Of a DNA stretch of 42,111 nt, positions 20,976-30,700 are shown piece after piece. Source of the DNA: a virus. The stretch covers positions 1 to 42,111 of IMG/VR virus record IMGVR_UViG_3300022745_000066. The stretch is one strand, 5' to 3'. The notes below the pieces were generated by a model that ran no database searches, was not told the DNA's origin, and saw nothing but the letters and a program-made list of their open reading frames with translations. The position numbers were made by a program, and so were the translations under genes. Numbering within the stretch: the first letter of the stretch is position 1; each line of letters begins with the position of its first letter.

Positions 20976-23009
20976 TTACAGTTGAATGACTTGGGTTGCA
21001 AAGCTGTCAGCAAGGTCACTGTGCGTGACCAGCAAGACTTGTTCAAAGCCAGCCCCGGCGATGGTGCCGAGCATGGCCAGCTCTCGTGTGCTGTCACACG
21101 CGGCTGCTGGTTCATCCAAGGCCAGGAAGCTGGCAGTGGGTACGAACGTCTTGACCAAGGCAAGGCGCAGGGCCAGCCCAAGGGCGTCCAAAGTGGAGCC
21201 GGACAAGCCGCCCACACCTTGACCATCGACCTTGAAGCCGTCGCTGTCTCGGGTTACCATGCTGCGGGTTCCACGGACTTGCGAGAAGTAGTGGCCCACG
21301 GTGCCGAGCACGGTCGTCCAGAGCTTGTTGGCGATGACCGGGCGGGCTGCACGCAGTTTCTTGACCAGATCATTGTGGTGAGTCATGGTCTCGATCATGG
21401 TCTTCGTCTTCTCGATCTGCTCGGCCAGGCTGGCGCAGTCCAACACTTGTCGGTCATACGCCGCCTTGGCAATGGCAAACGCAGCGGCTTCCTTCGCAGC
21501 GTGAACCTTGGCATCGGCCAGTGTTGCACGCTCTTGTTCCACAATACGCTTGGCCTCCTCATAGGCACTGATGGCAACCTCCGCCTTGGTGGTGTCGATC
21601 ACAGGCACCTCGACCAGTGAGGACATCTCTGACTGGGCGGCGTCCCACTTGGCCATAGCCTCTTGGTGGCCGCGCACTGCCAGACGGGCATCGGCCAGAG
21701 CCGACTTGGTATTGCCAGGCTTCTCAATCACGCCGTGCAACCACTGTGGCGTCACAGGCATGGTGTCACCAGCCTTCCAGTGCGGTGTCATCAAGCGGCG
21801 GATACGGCGATCGTCCGCTTCCATATCCGCGTAGGTAGCGCACAGTAAGCGGGCAGCGGTAAGCTGCTCTGTTGCATCCAAGCGCATCTGCTCAAGCCGG
21901 TCTAACTCCTCGGTGATCTTGAGGTTGCTGTCGGCCACCTCTGGCACCATGGACAAGTCTTGCTTGCACAGTGGGCACACGTCATCAGAGATTCTCTTGG
22001 CCTCGGCTTGCGCCTTAGACACCATGATGTTCTGTAGGGCTTCCTGAGCAGCGATATTGTCCCAGTTGGCTGTCTGTTTGGCAGCCTCGAACTCGGCCAC
22101 AGTGCCAGCGAATCGGGGGCAGTCTGGAAACACGATCTGGCTGGCATCGTAAAGTTCTCGGGTGGTAGTCTCCTGCGCGACCTGACGAATCAGATTGTCA
22201 AGTGTCTCCTGCGAGACTGTAGCGTCTCCCGGGTGGCTGACTTGCTCCAGCACTGCTCGACGCTTGGCCACTCGCTCGTTGTTCAGCAGTGCTTGGCGAG
22301 CCTCTTGTATATCCTGCGTTGCCTGTACCCATGATCCCTTCAGACTGGACAGGTTGGACTCCATGCGGGACAAGCGGTCGGCCACGGTGGAGACGTGCTG
22401 GTCAGCAGCGTCAGCAAGTTCCCGCGAAGGCGCGTCCGGGGCTGGAGCATCCGCCTTGGCTCGCAGGTCGGACAACTGTCCGGACAAGGCCGTGGTGTTG
22501 CCGCAGGGAAGCTGGTCCTGAATCTTCTCCACAAGGGTCTCCAGCACTTGGAGATTGGCCAAGGTCTCGATCAGGGAACTGGCAGCGGCCGGGCCTTGGG
22601 CCAGGATGCCTCGGATTTCTGCCTGGTTGGCGAACAGCAGCTTGCCAGCCATCTGCGAGGACGTGCCCAGCAAGTGTTCCATGAACGTCTTGGTCTCCGT
22701 CTGGCCAGTCACGTGCTGGTCACCATAGCGGATTTCTGCGCCGCTCTTGCCCCTGGACACGTGGTAGTCCACACCGTCGATGGATACCACCAGACCGACA
22801 CGCAAGGAGCTGACAGGCTTGCCGTACGTGACTGTCTCGTCCAATGAGGTGCGCAGAGACGAGACACCGAACATGGCATAGGCGATGGCTTCGGACACGG
22901 TGGTCTTGCCATGTTCGTTGTTTCCACGCAACACATTGAAGTCCGACAGGAAGTTGATCTCACGGTCAGTGTGTTTACGGAAGTTAGTGAGTTTGAGTGA
23001 GGTGAACAT
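20976..23009 (-). CDS. sbcC: SbcC/Rad50-like ATPase
   Basis: This encodes 677 residues. Walker A is GNNEHGKTT (about 29-37), the zinc-hook CPLC is at 345-348 between coiled-coil arms, the ABC signature is GLSGSTLDALGLALRLAL (about 600) and Walker B is FLALDEPAAACD (about 628-639). This is the organisation of SbcC/Rad50 and T4 gp46, the ATPase that clamps DNA ends for its nuclease partner. It starts in a TAATG overlap with the SbcD-like gene, fitting a two-subunit complex for end processing and recombination-dependent replication. The arms are short for the family, as usual in phages. Confidence 0.9.
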   Translation of the reverse strand: MFTSLKLTNFRKHTDREINFLSDFNVLRGNNEHGKTTVSEAIAYAMFGVSSLRTSLDETVTYGKPVSSLRVGLVVSIDGVDYHVSRGKSGAEIRYGDQHVTGQTETKTFMEHLLGTSSQMAGKLLFANQAEIRGILAQGPAAASSLIETLANLQVLETLVEKIQDQLPCGNTTALSGQLSDLRAKADAPAPDAPSRELADAADQHVSTVADRLSRMESNLSSLKGSWVQATQDIQEARQALLNNERVAKRRAVLEQVSHPGDATVSQETLDNLIRQVAQETTTRELYDASQIVFPDCPRFAGTVAEFEAAKQTANWDNIAAQEALQNIMVSKAQAEAKRISDDVCPLCKQDLSMVPEVADSNLKITEELDRLEQMRLDATEQLTAARLLCATYADMEADDRRIRRLMTPHWKAGDTMPVTPQWLHGVIEKPGNTKSALADARLAVRGHQEAMAKWDAAQSEMSSLVEVPVIDTTKAEVAISAYEEAKRIVEQERATLADAKVHAAKEAAAFAIAKAAYDRQVLDCASLAEQIEKTKTMIETMTHHNDLVKKLRAARPVIANKLWTTVLGTVGHYFSQVRGTRSMVTRDSDGFKVDGQGVGGLSGSTLDALGLALRLALVKTFVPTASFLALDEPAAACDSTRELAMLGTIAGAGFEQVLLVTHSDLADSFATQVIQL

Positions 23010-24004
23010 TACTTCAGGCTCTCCAGGGTTTTCATGTCTTCAGGGGACAAAATCTCGCGCAGCGCCCCCATCACGTCGAAGGCTTCGACCTGCTCAAGCG
23101 ATTGGGCAATATCCGCGCCGTCTACCGAGTCGATCACAACGGCGTTGGCCACGACGAAGGCTTGTGAAGAGCGGCGGTAGTCCGCGACCGCTGTGGCCAC
23201 CAGCACTGCTTCATCAGCAGTTGCAGTGCCCACCATGCGAACGAACGGGGCTTGCGTGATAACCGGGTTGCGCCAGTCAATTTCAGCGTACCAGTGCGCG
23301 ATCGAGGCGATCTGCACCAAGCGAGGCTCGCCGCCATCGACTTGGATGAAGGACTTGGCCTTGCTTCCCAGGCAATCGGATACGCTGGTCGGTATCTGGT
23401 TGCCAGGAATCCAACACTTGCCAATCCTGCGGGTCTGGTGCTCATGGGCATTCACCACATGCTTGCAGGGCAGCTTGTTGAGTTGCCCTATCGTCATGTT
23501 CAGCGAGTGGTCGGCCTGTTTGGCAAACTCGTTGGAGATGTTGCAGTGGGTGTACACCACGTCGCATTCAGGCACATCGGCAAGGGCGTCATCGAACTCT
23601 TGCTGGTTGGTCAGGTGCGGTATGACGTAGCCGTGAGGCGTCATCGTAGGGGCGGCCACGTGGTGGAAGGTGTACGGGTAGTGGGCACCGAGCAACTTGC
23701 ACAAGAACTCCATGGAGGACAAGTTTTCGGAGGACTTGGACAAGTCGTGGTTTCCGTTGACTGCGTACAGGTGGTAGCCCTTGGCCAGCCACTCAGCCGT
23801 GGCCCAGTACACCTTCAGCACATCGCTCATGGGGATGTTGTAGGTATCGAGCCAGTCGCCCAGCAGCATCACGTCGTTGTTGACGCCTTGCAGCAGGTCA
23901 ATGTAGCTGTTGATTCCGTAGCTGCGCAGGGCGATGGCCGACTGCGCGGTGGTGCCGGAGCTGCGAATTGCTCCGAGGTGTAGGTCATTGAAGATGGTTA
24001 GCAT
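23009..24004 (-). CDS. sbcD: SbcD/Mre11-like metallophosphoesterase nuclease
   Basis: About 331 residues from the ATG at 24004 (GGGGAGA upstream); a longer frame to 24073 lies inside the methylase gene and is rejected. Phosphoesterase motifs are visible: FNDLHLG near the start, LLGDWLD and YAVNGNHDLS. Later HCNISNEF and VNAHEHQTR supply further metal-binding His residues. It is the nuclease partner of the SbcC-like ATPase (T4 gp47 equivalent), cutting DNA ends and hairpins. Neighbouring stop/start signals overlap on both sides, indicating tight translational coupling. Confidence 0.88.
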   Translation of the reverse strand: MLTIFNDLHLGAIRSSGTTAQSAIALRSYGINSYIDLLQGVNNDVMLLGDWLDTYNIPMSDVLKVYWATAEWLAKGYHLYAVNGNHDLSKSSENLSSMEFLCKLLGAHYPYTFHHVAAPTMTPHGYVIPHLTNQQEFDDALADVPECDVVYTHCNISNEFAKQADHSLNMTIGQLNKLPCKHVVNAHEHQTRRIGKCWIPGNQIPTSVSDCLGSKAKSFIQVDGGEPRLVQIASIAHWYAEIDWRNPVITQAPFVRMVGTATADEAVLVATAVADYRRSSQAFVVANAVVIDSVDGADIAQSLEQVEAFDVMGALREILSPEDMKTLESLK

Positions 24005-24612
24005 ACTCGGTCTCCCCACTGTGCCGCCATTGCGGCTGCGATTCCCTTGTAGGTGGTGCTGCGGATCTTCCAACGATCGGCGCTGGGCGCCAAGGTATTC
24101 TGTCCGCTATCGGTTTGGTTCCCCCACCGCTTCTTCCCCTCCACAACTCTGGGCGGGATATGCTCAGTTGGGACCAGATGTGGTAGGTTCTTTAACCACA
24201 GGCAGGTCTTTTTGCTGGCATCGTGCCCATACTCGTGCGGGTGAATAATCTGATCCGGCTTGCGTATCCTGCTGGAAATCACGCTGACTGGGTTTTCCAA
24301 GGCTATCTTCGGTATAGGGGCAGCCAGGAGTGTCGTTACAAATCTCAATGCATCCTCCGTTAGTAGGGGGTCTCGGATACCACGAGTTGTCCAGTGCATC
24401 CCACTTACAGACAAGTAGGTGCATGGCGGGTGGGCGATCATCAGGTCCCATCCATTGTTTAGGATGTCTAGGACCGACCCTTGATAGTGGGGCCCCGGAG
24501 AATCGGTGGGCAGCAAATCACAACTCATGGCGTCATGCCCTAAAGCAATGAAGGCATCCCTTACCGTCCCACTATATTCACAAGCTACCAGAACCCTCTT
24601 TTTTGTACTCAC
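23998..24612 (-). CDS. Small cytosine-5 methyltransferase-like protein
   Basis: This encodes 204 residues from the GTG at 24612, overlapping the upstream TGA (GTGA). The start VLVACEYSGTVRDAFIALG is an AdoMet-binding-type strand-loop-helix. MIAHPPCTYLSVSG carries a Pro-Pro-Cys that matches the catalytic motif IV of cytosine-5 methylases, and ALENPVSVISS matches motif VI (ENP/ENV). It is much shorter than standard enzymes and I see no space for a normal target-recognition domain. This group is common in phages; its real substrate is not known to me. It may protect phage DNA from restriction. Confidence 0.65.
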   Translation of the reverse strand: MSTKKRVLVACEYSGTVRDAFIALGHDAMSCDLLPTDSPGPHYQGSVLDILNNGWDLMIAHPPCTYLSVSGMHWTTRGIRDPLLTEDALRFVTTLLAAPIPKIALENPVSVISSRIRKPDQIIHPHEYGHDASKKTCLWLKNLPHLVPTEHIPPRVVEGKKRWGNQTDSGQNTLAPSADRWKIRSTTYKGIAAAMAAQWGDRVC

Positions 24613-25016
24613 AAAATTTCCTTCATCACTGCAACCAGCGGGCGCGGCTCAATCGGGCTCATGTCCCAACTGCCACCGTCGCGCACCAGAAAATGCTCAA
24701 CAGATTCAGCCCTCCACCCGGTGGTGAACTGGACAAGAACCCAAGACTCGGCCCCAGCACAAGCCCACATCCTCATGCGGGCCACTTGGTCAGGGGACAT
24801 ATTTTTGTGGGGCAAGCGATACGCATGCTCCACAGACTTTACTTCCAGCAAGGTAAGCTGGCCATGGCGCAGCACCATGAAGTCGCACGGTGCAGGAGAC
24901 TTGAATCCCGCCCGGAAGTCCGGGTATCTGTAGTGGATCGTGTCCACCGCGTCGATGGACTTCAGGTACTTCTTGACGGCGGCTTCCGCCGCCTTGCCTC
25001 GGTTGGCGAAGGTCAT
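24609..25016 (-). CDS. RecU-like PD-(D/E)XK endonuclease
   Basis: This encodes 135 residues, ATG start in an ATGA overlap with the ligase stop. The line RYPDFRAGFKSPAPCDFMVL followed by LTLLEVKSVEHAYRLPHK gives a D...ExK core and then a basic segment and NMSPDQVARM, resembling RecU-type Holliday-junction resolvases. The enzyme should resolve branched DNA in replication and packaging intermediates. Its place between ligase and methylase/SbcCD genes supports a recombination role. A general restriction-type nuclease is the alternative. Confidence 0.65.
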   Translation of the reverse strand: MTFANRGKAAEAAVKKYLKSIDAVDTIHYRYPDFRAGFKSPAPCDFMVLRHGQLTLLEVKSVEHAYRLPHKNMSPDQVARMRMWACAGAESWVLVQFTTGWRAESVEHFLVRDGGSWDMSPIEPRPLVAVMKEIL

Positions 25017-25891
25017 GTGTCTTCCTCCATGCGAATTGACAAAAATGTCGGGAATCGGGGCTTGTCCTTCACACCGCTAACCATCGACTTGTACTTGATG
25101 AGCTTGCCCACCAGCAAGTCTTGATTGGCCCAGAAGTTTCGGCGCTCGTCGTGCGTCATCTTGCCGGGGCCTACCGTAATGGCCTGCCCACTTGCTGTGA
25201 CACACTCCAGAGCCCCCACCATGTCCTTGGGCACCATATTTTCCTGGTGCGAGGACCGCTCGGTATGACCCAGTTCGTTGATCTTGGCTTCGTTACGGTT
25301 CTCCATCGCCTGCACGACGCGCACCACAGTGGCCTCGGCATCCGCGAACTGCTTGACGCGAATCAAGCTGCCACATGACGTGCCAGATCGGCCCGACTTG
25401 TAGGGAGCCAGCGGGTTGCGCAGGATGGTGCCTTCCATACCGGATGCCACCCATGAGGCATCCAATGCGTCGATCTCCTCCTGGTTCCACACCACTTGCG
25501 AAGGTACAGCCACAACTCGTGGATCATTAAGTGCCGCTACCCGCTCCCGCAGAGTGGCGTACCGTTTTTCGTACGGCCAATCAGACTTGTCGGTGATGTC
25601 GAACACATGCCACACCACGTCATCGGCTGAGCCGTTCACAGTGTTGAGCACTGAAGTCGTATCCCGGCACAGCGAGGTTGAGTTGATGGAGCCCCAGGCC
25701 ATCTCTCCATCGAAGTGTTGGTACTTGGGGTCTGAGAAGACTTCCATGACCGCCTTGTTCTTGAAGGGCTTTAGCGACCGACCGGTGAAGGACTCGATGT
25801 AGCAAGCCCGCACACCGTCGATCTTGGGTTGGGCGATCATCGGGAACGAGAGCTTGCACTTCTCGATGTCTTGGGCAAGGGTGGGGTTCAT
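25013..25891 (-). CDS. ATP-dependent DNA ligase
   Basis: This encodes 292 residues. The nucleotidyltransferase motifs appear in order: KIDGVR (motif I, lysine 23 is adenylated), HFDGEM (III, about 59-64), VFDITD (IIIa), EGTILRNP (IV) and LIRVKQF (V). The short C terminus is an OB-fold domain, making it a compact phage-type enzyme like T7 ligase. It seals nicks left by DNA polymerase I on the lagging strand. ATG start in a TAATG overlap with thyX. Confidence 0.9.
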   Translation of the reverse strand: MNPTLAQDIEKCKLSFPMIAQPKIDGVRACYIESFTGRSLKPFKNKAVMEVFSDPKYQHFDGEMAWGSINSTSLCRDTTSVLNTVNGSADDVVWHVFDITDKSDWPYEKRYATLRERVAALNDPRVVAVPSQVVWNQEEIDALDASWVASGMEGTILRNPLAPYKSGRSGTSCGSLIRVKQFADAEATVVRVVQAMENRNEAKINELGHTERSSHQENMVPKDMVGALECVTASGQAITVGPGKMTHDERRNFWANQDLLVGKLIKYKSMVSGVKDKPRFPTFLSIRMEEDT

Positions 25892-27450
25892 TAGGCAATC
25901 CAGTGCCGTTCTACGGCTGCAATGGTGATTGGGGCAACCTGCTTGGCAAGGTCAAGCATGGCTTGGGCGTATACCTGAATCTCGTGCTGGGCATGAGCGT
26001 GCAGACGCAGCTTGCAGAACTTCATCAGGTTGTGCAGGTCTACTGTGCAGAAGAAATGCGTGTAGGTGTTCATAGGCAGGACTCCACGTGCAAGTTCGCG
26101 GGGAACACCAGCGTCGATCATTTCCTTGTACGCGGTGAAGGCGTCTTCACAGGTCTTGCGCATCAGGTCTTGGAAGTACAGCGCCTGTGGGTGTTGCTCC
26201 TTGGTGCGCATCTGCTTGTTCGTCGGACTCTGCGTGGTGATTTGATCCACCCAAGGGGTGTAGAAGACGGCAGGCAGCTCGGAGTAGCGGGCGGATATTT
26301 CATTGAAACAGTTATGTACCAAGAAATTATTAGCTACAAAGTTATGCTCCTTATGGGCTACCGTAACGTCATACACAGGTTCAATACCATCCTTGGTAAT
26401 ACTCGTGACTGGAACACTTACCCAAGACCGGGTAGCCCTGCCTCCGTTAATCTTAGCGTCATTGGAGTTGTCTTTAGGGGATCCCCACGCCAAATTTTGG
26501 AGTCGATTATCCATTGGGTTATCATCCAAGTGTCTAAGCACCTCCATATCCCCCTTTGGGGGTAAGAACATGGACGCTACTATTGCAGACACATGCATAA
26601 CTTTATTTTTGATATTCACTACCGCACGGCGGTTGCTGCATGTGATGGTTTTATCCATCCAGATCGACCCCTTACTGCGACGTCCTTGGCCCCACAATGT
26701 CTGTACTCTACCTAGAGTGGATACCCTGTAACCGTCATGGAACTCCGCCCATTGCTCATTAGCCAACTCGTCCTCGGTGAGTACTGGTACCTCTGGCCTG
26801 CGTGGGTTACCCTTATACCCTAGTAAAGTTACATTACGCCCAGCAAGGTTTTCGGCTTTTACCCATACCCCGTCCGAATGGAATAAATGGTCTCCACTAG
26901 CCCGTATGACCCTCTTCCCTGCAACTATACGGTATAGCTGCTTAGTGCCCGACATCCAAACATCTGTTATGGATGTTTCTTCGATCTCTCCGCCACTACC
27001 CCGGCAGCGTAATTTCATACCGGAGATACGCGATCGGTTGTGTTCCTCCAAACTGAGACGGCTCGGATCTGCTCTACGATGTTTTGCTGCCGGAGGGTTC
27101 CATGACTTGGCCAAGTGGCCGATGGTTAACTTATACGGTTTACCGTCACAGGGGCGCACGAATTCCAACTTTGTGTCTCCTGCCAGACACCATGTCCGGT
27201 GCCGCATCCACTGACGCGCTACAAAAAGAGGAGCACGCACGTCGAAGGTGAAATTAACCGCCTCTAGCGGGCTCGTGTGCGAGTGCTTCACGAGGTAATC
27301 AATGAGCTTGGCATCCTTGCCTTCGTCCTCACCAGAGCGCCACTCTGCGTCGTAGCTGACGCGAGCGTTGCGCACGATGGACAAGTCGCTGCCCATGTGC
27401 TCTACCAATCGTACGCTTCCATGGTCCAGCACGTTGATGATGTTGTTCAA
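25891..27450 (-). CDS. thyX: Flavin-dependent thymidylate synthase ThyX interrupted by an intein
   Basis: The frame encodes 519 residues. It starts at the TTG at 27450, which overlaps the previous TGA (TTGA). Extein parts are residues 1-87 and 381-519, giving a 226-residue ThyX, a normal length. The ThyX motif RHRX7S is split: RHRTW is encoded before the intein and CFNEISARY after it. ThyX makes dTMP from dUMP using FAD and methylene-tetrahydrofolate. The motif residue directly after the splice point is Cys, which also serves as the splicing nucleophile. Other ThyX features are SYDAEWRSG, HTSPLEAVNFTF and the C-terminal LRLHAHAQHEI. Confidence 0.92.
   Translation of the reverse strand: MNNIINVLDHGSVRLVEHMGSDLSIVRNARVSYDAEWRSGEDEGKDAKLIDYLVKHSHTSPLEAVNFTFDVRAPLFVARQWMRHRTWCLAGDTKLEFVRPCDGKPYKLTIGHLAKSWNPPAAKHRRADPSRLSLEEHNRSRISGMKLRCRGSGGEIEETSITDVWMSGTKQLYRIVAGKRVIRASGDHLFHSDGVWVKAENLAGRNVTLLGYKGNPRRPEVPVLTEDELANEQWAEFHDGYRVSTLGRVQTLWGQGRRSKGSIWMDKTITCSNRRAVVNIKNKVMHVSAIVASMFLPPKGDMEVLRHLDDNPMDNRLQNLAWGSPKDNSNDAKINGGRATRSWVSVPVTSITKDGIEPVYDVTVAHKEHNFVANNFLVHNCFNEISARYSELPAVFYTPWVDQITTQSPTNKQMRTKEQHPQALYFQDLMRKTCEDAFTAYKEMIDAGVPRELARGVLPMNTYTHFFCTVDLHNLMKFCKLRLHAHAQHEIQVYAQAMLDLAKQVAPITIAAVERHWIA
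26311..27189 (-). mobile_element. Intein with NUMOD4-HNH homing endonuclease, inserted in thyX
   Basis: The element is 293 residues. Block A is CLAGDTKLEF with Cys1, block B is ASGDHLFHSDG, and block F/G is PVYDVTVAHKEHNFVANN followed by terminal VHN and Cys+1 of the extein. Between them lie a NUMOD4-like segment (WAEFHDGYRVSTLGRVQTL) and an HNH segment (MHVSAIVASMFLPP, LRHLDDNPMDNRLQNLAWG). All splicing residues appear intact, so self-splicing and homing into intein-free thyX genes are likely. The DNA is visibly AT-richer than the exteins, a sign of separate origin. Confidence 0.92.
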
Positions 27451-27731
27451 TGGGAACCTTTCTTAGAGGTAATCTTGCCTTGCGGCGAAATGTGAAACGA
27501 CAGACCATTTTCAAAAATGAGGTGGTCTGTCGGATAGCGCAGCATCATACTCGCAACTTCGGATAAAAACTCGGGGTCATCCGAGTTTTCAAAAACTGAC
27601 CGGTGGATGGACTCCGAATCAACGGACTCCGCCGGAACCCGCATGTGGTGGACGAAGAAGCACTCGATCAGGGAATCGAGGTTCTCGTCCATGTACACAT
27701 GCTTGCCAAGGGTAGCGTGAGCCACCCGCAT
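27447..27731 (-). CDS. Small protein of unknown function between polymerase and thyX
   Basis: This encodes 94 residues. Its ATG overlaps the polymerase stop (TGATG) and its stop overlaps the thyX start (TTGA), so it is part of the operon. The sequence is acidic in the middle (VDSESIHRSVFENSDDPEF) and ends in a short beta segment (LIFENGLSFHISPQGKIT). No known motif is recognised. Confidence 0.65.
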   Translation of the reverse strand: MRVAHATLGKHVYMDENLDSLIECFFVHHMRVPAESVDSESIHRSVFENSDDPEFLSEVASMMLRYPTDHLIFENGLSFHISPQGKITSKKGSH

Positions 27732-30700
27732 CAGATTGCCTCCATCGCAGTGGTAATCTGCTCAAGCGTTGCAGAGTCCCCCAGTTCGTTGAGCTGGAGG
27801 TAGTTGGGGCCTACGCCCACGCTGGAGCCAGCAGGCAAGCCTGGCCAGAACTCCTCGGTCATGAAGCCATGCACCGCTTTGACCAGATCGGGGCGATCCT
27901 TCGGTACGGACAGCACCACCTCGTCGTGGATGGAAGCGATGAACACAGCACCTTGGTCCAGCACGTCACTGGACCAGATGCGGGACAGGACCCGCTTGGT
28001 CTGCGTGGCGCAAGAGCCTTGGATTTCCGCGTTACCAGCTTGTCGCACTGCCTTGGCAGCAATCCACTTGTCGGGCGATTGAATCTCGTCTCGCAGGTGG
28101 CGACGGGTGCCCGGGTGCAGTGTCATGTAGCCCTGCTCCTTGACAAGTCGCTCCACTCGTGCGGCCCGCTCGACGGTGCGAGGGAACGCTTGGTCGATGG
28201 CGTCGAGAATCTTCTGGGCTTCGTCCTCGCTGATGGCCAGCGTCTCGGCAATCTTCTTGGCCGTGGCACCGTAGGCCGAGGCGAAGAAGCAGATCTTGGC
28301 CTTGTCCCTCACACCCTTGGCTGTCTTCTGGACAGCCGGGTCGGTCGAGGTGTACTCAGCGTAGAACTGTTCGTAGGGGACTCCCAGCAAGGTGCTGGCC
28401 GTGATGCTGTGGATGTCCTTTAGAGACTCACCCACAAACACAGAGCGCAGGTTCTCGTCCCCGGACAGGGCACACAGTGCACGCACTTCCTGTCCTGCAA
28501 AGTCAAGACTCGCAATGACGTGGCCGGGTTCCGGGAGCAAACACGCCCGAACCGGACCGGCTTCCATCTGCTGCAAGTTGGGCTTGCTGCTGGTGTAGCG
28601 CCGGGTGTTGGTCGCACTCTGGCGGAACGAAGGGTGCAGGCGGCCGGTGTCCCAGTGAATCATCGAGGGCCACGCGTCCCAGTAGAGAGCCTTTCGGGTA
28701 TTGCAGGACTTCATGGTCAGCAGGGCACTCAAGACGGGGGCTGTCTGCGGGGTTGCGTCCAGCTTCAGGGTCAAGCCCACCGCATCATCATCCGTGCGGG
28801 GGTTGCCCTCACGCTGGCCTGCTGCACGCTGCGTTTCCGTGGCCGGGTTGCGCAGCCGCACAGGCAGGTTCATGACGTTGTACATGAGCTTGGAGATTTG
28901 CAGGGGCGAGCCCACGTTGAAGATCGGCTTGCTTGTCCAGTGCTGCGCAACGAGCTTGTTGATGGAGTCCAGATCGTTGTCCTCGATGAAGCGAGCCAGC
29001 AGGTCTCCGCCGTCGATCTCACGAACCAGGATAGCCAGCTTGGAGATCGTGCGAATCATGGTCTTGAGTTCGGTGCCCAGCACTACCTGCACAGCTTGCT
29101 TGATGTTGGCCGGACTGATCTCAGTGAACACCGGAGGGTGCACACCTTCCCAACCGTGTTCGACCAAGTAGCTGGACAAGGTTTCCCAGCACTGGTCGTA
29201 AACGGCTTCGTCGTCACGGGACAGCTGCTTGAGTTTGGGCAGGTCGATGCGCACGCCCTTGGTAAAGGCTTGGGCCGTCAGATAAGGCGGCAGCGTCTCG
29301 GTGTCCATGAACGTGTCCCAGCTATGCTCAAGTTGCATGAACAGTCGGAAGAAGTTGAATAGGCCCGCAGTCACTGCCGTGTCGTCCGTACCGTAGCTGA
29401 ACACCTCGTCTCCGGACAACTGGTGCATCTTGCGCCCGCCTGTCACGGTGTCGTAGGACACTTGGTCGTAGTTCATCAGCCGCTTGGACAAGTCCTTCAA
29501 GCCTTGCTTGCCGGACTCGTCGTAGAACGAAGCCATGATGCGAGTGTCGATGGTGTTGGGCAGGAAGCCGCGCCACCCGTTGTCTTGCCAGTGCTTGCCA
29601 AAGGCGTTGTACAGGACAGGCAGCTCGAATCCAGCAGAGTTGTGGCACACGATGGGGAGCGGCTGCGGGATGCACTCCAGCAGGGTACGCAACTGCTCCA
29701 TGGAGCAGTTGTTGGTGTCCGCATGGTTGGTGCACACGTAGAAGCTGTAACGGCTATTGGGGCCGAATGTCAAGCCGCACCCGGTGATCTTGCTGCCGAT
29801 CACATCTATCCCATCCTTGCCAGAAGCGGCCAGCCAGTCATCGCTCTCGTCAGGCACAGTCGTTTCCAAGTCAAGCGCCACGAACTGCGAGGTCAGCAAC
29901 TGCTGCTGGAAGAAGCTCTTGGCTTTGTCGAAGTTGTCGGCGGTCACCAAACGCTGGGCCATGCTCCAAGGTTTGAGTCGCTCGTCGTCCGTGTTGCGTA
30001 CCAGACCCACAGACCAGCGCACAGGGTTGGTCAGGTTATCCACCCACTCAGGGTACAGGCGGGCCAGGTTATAGGACTTCTGTACCTCGATGCGCTGCTC
30101 AAACAGCATACCCAGCAGTGGGCACTGCCACTCCTCGGCCAGAGCTTCCAAGTCTCGCAACTTGCCGTTCTCCAGCATCTCATGGAGCTCGACCAAGCCG
30201 GTCGTCTTGTACTTGGCAATGAAGTCGAGAAACTTCTTGGGGCCGAAGCCGGGGCAGCCCTTGATGTTGTCGGACGGGTCGCCTACCAGCGCCTTGTAGG
30301 TGGTGACCAAGTGGTGCGGGAACGGGCCGAACTTGTTGTAACCGACCTCGCCGTTGATACGCACTCGGACGTTCGCGCCGTGAGCGTTGACACCGTGCAG
30401 GGCCACCAAATCACCGTCGTTGGACATGATGACCATATCCTCCTCGGTGTGCTTGGCAAGGAACGCCAGTTGATCGTCACCCTCCACGTTGTCGCAGACC
30501 ATCTCTAGCGCACCAAGGTCAAGGAACGCCTTGCGCACTTGGTCTTGCAGGGACTGGTACTCGTTGTAGTACTCGGCAGGGCGGCTGCCACGCGTCGCCT
30601 TGTAGCGGGAGTCCATGTCAAGGCGCGGGGCCTTGCTGTGCATCCCTTCGGTGACCATGATGAGATCCATGGGCATCAGGCCAAACTCGTCAAGGGCAGC

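Noticed and set aside
20805-21620. A 271-codon plus-strand frame opposite the SbcC-like gene
   Set aside because: The minus strand has all ABC ATPase motifs in this region; the plus frame has no recognisable feature and would conflict with it.
23193-23983. Plus-strand frames opposite the SbcD-like gene
   Set aside because: The minus strand carries ordered phosphoesterase motifs; the plus frames are shadows.
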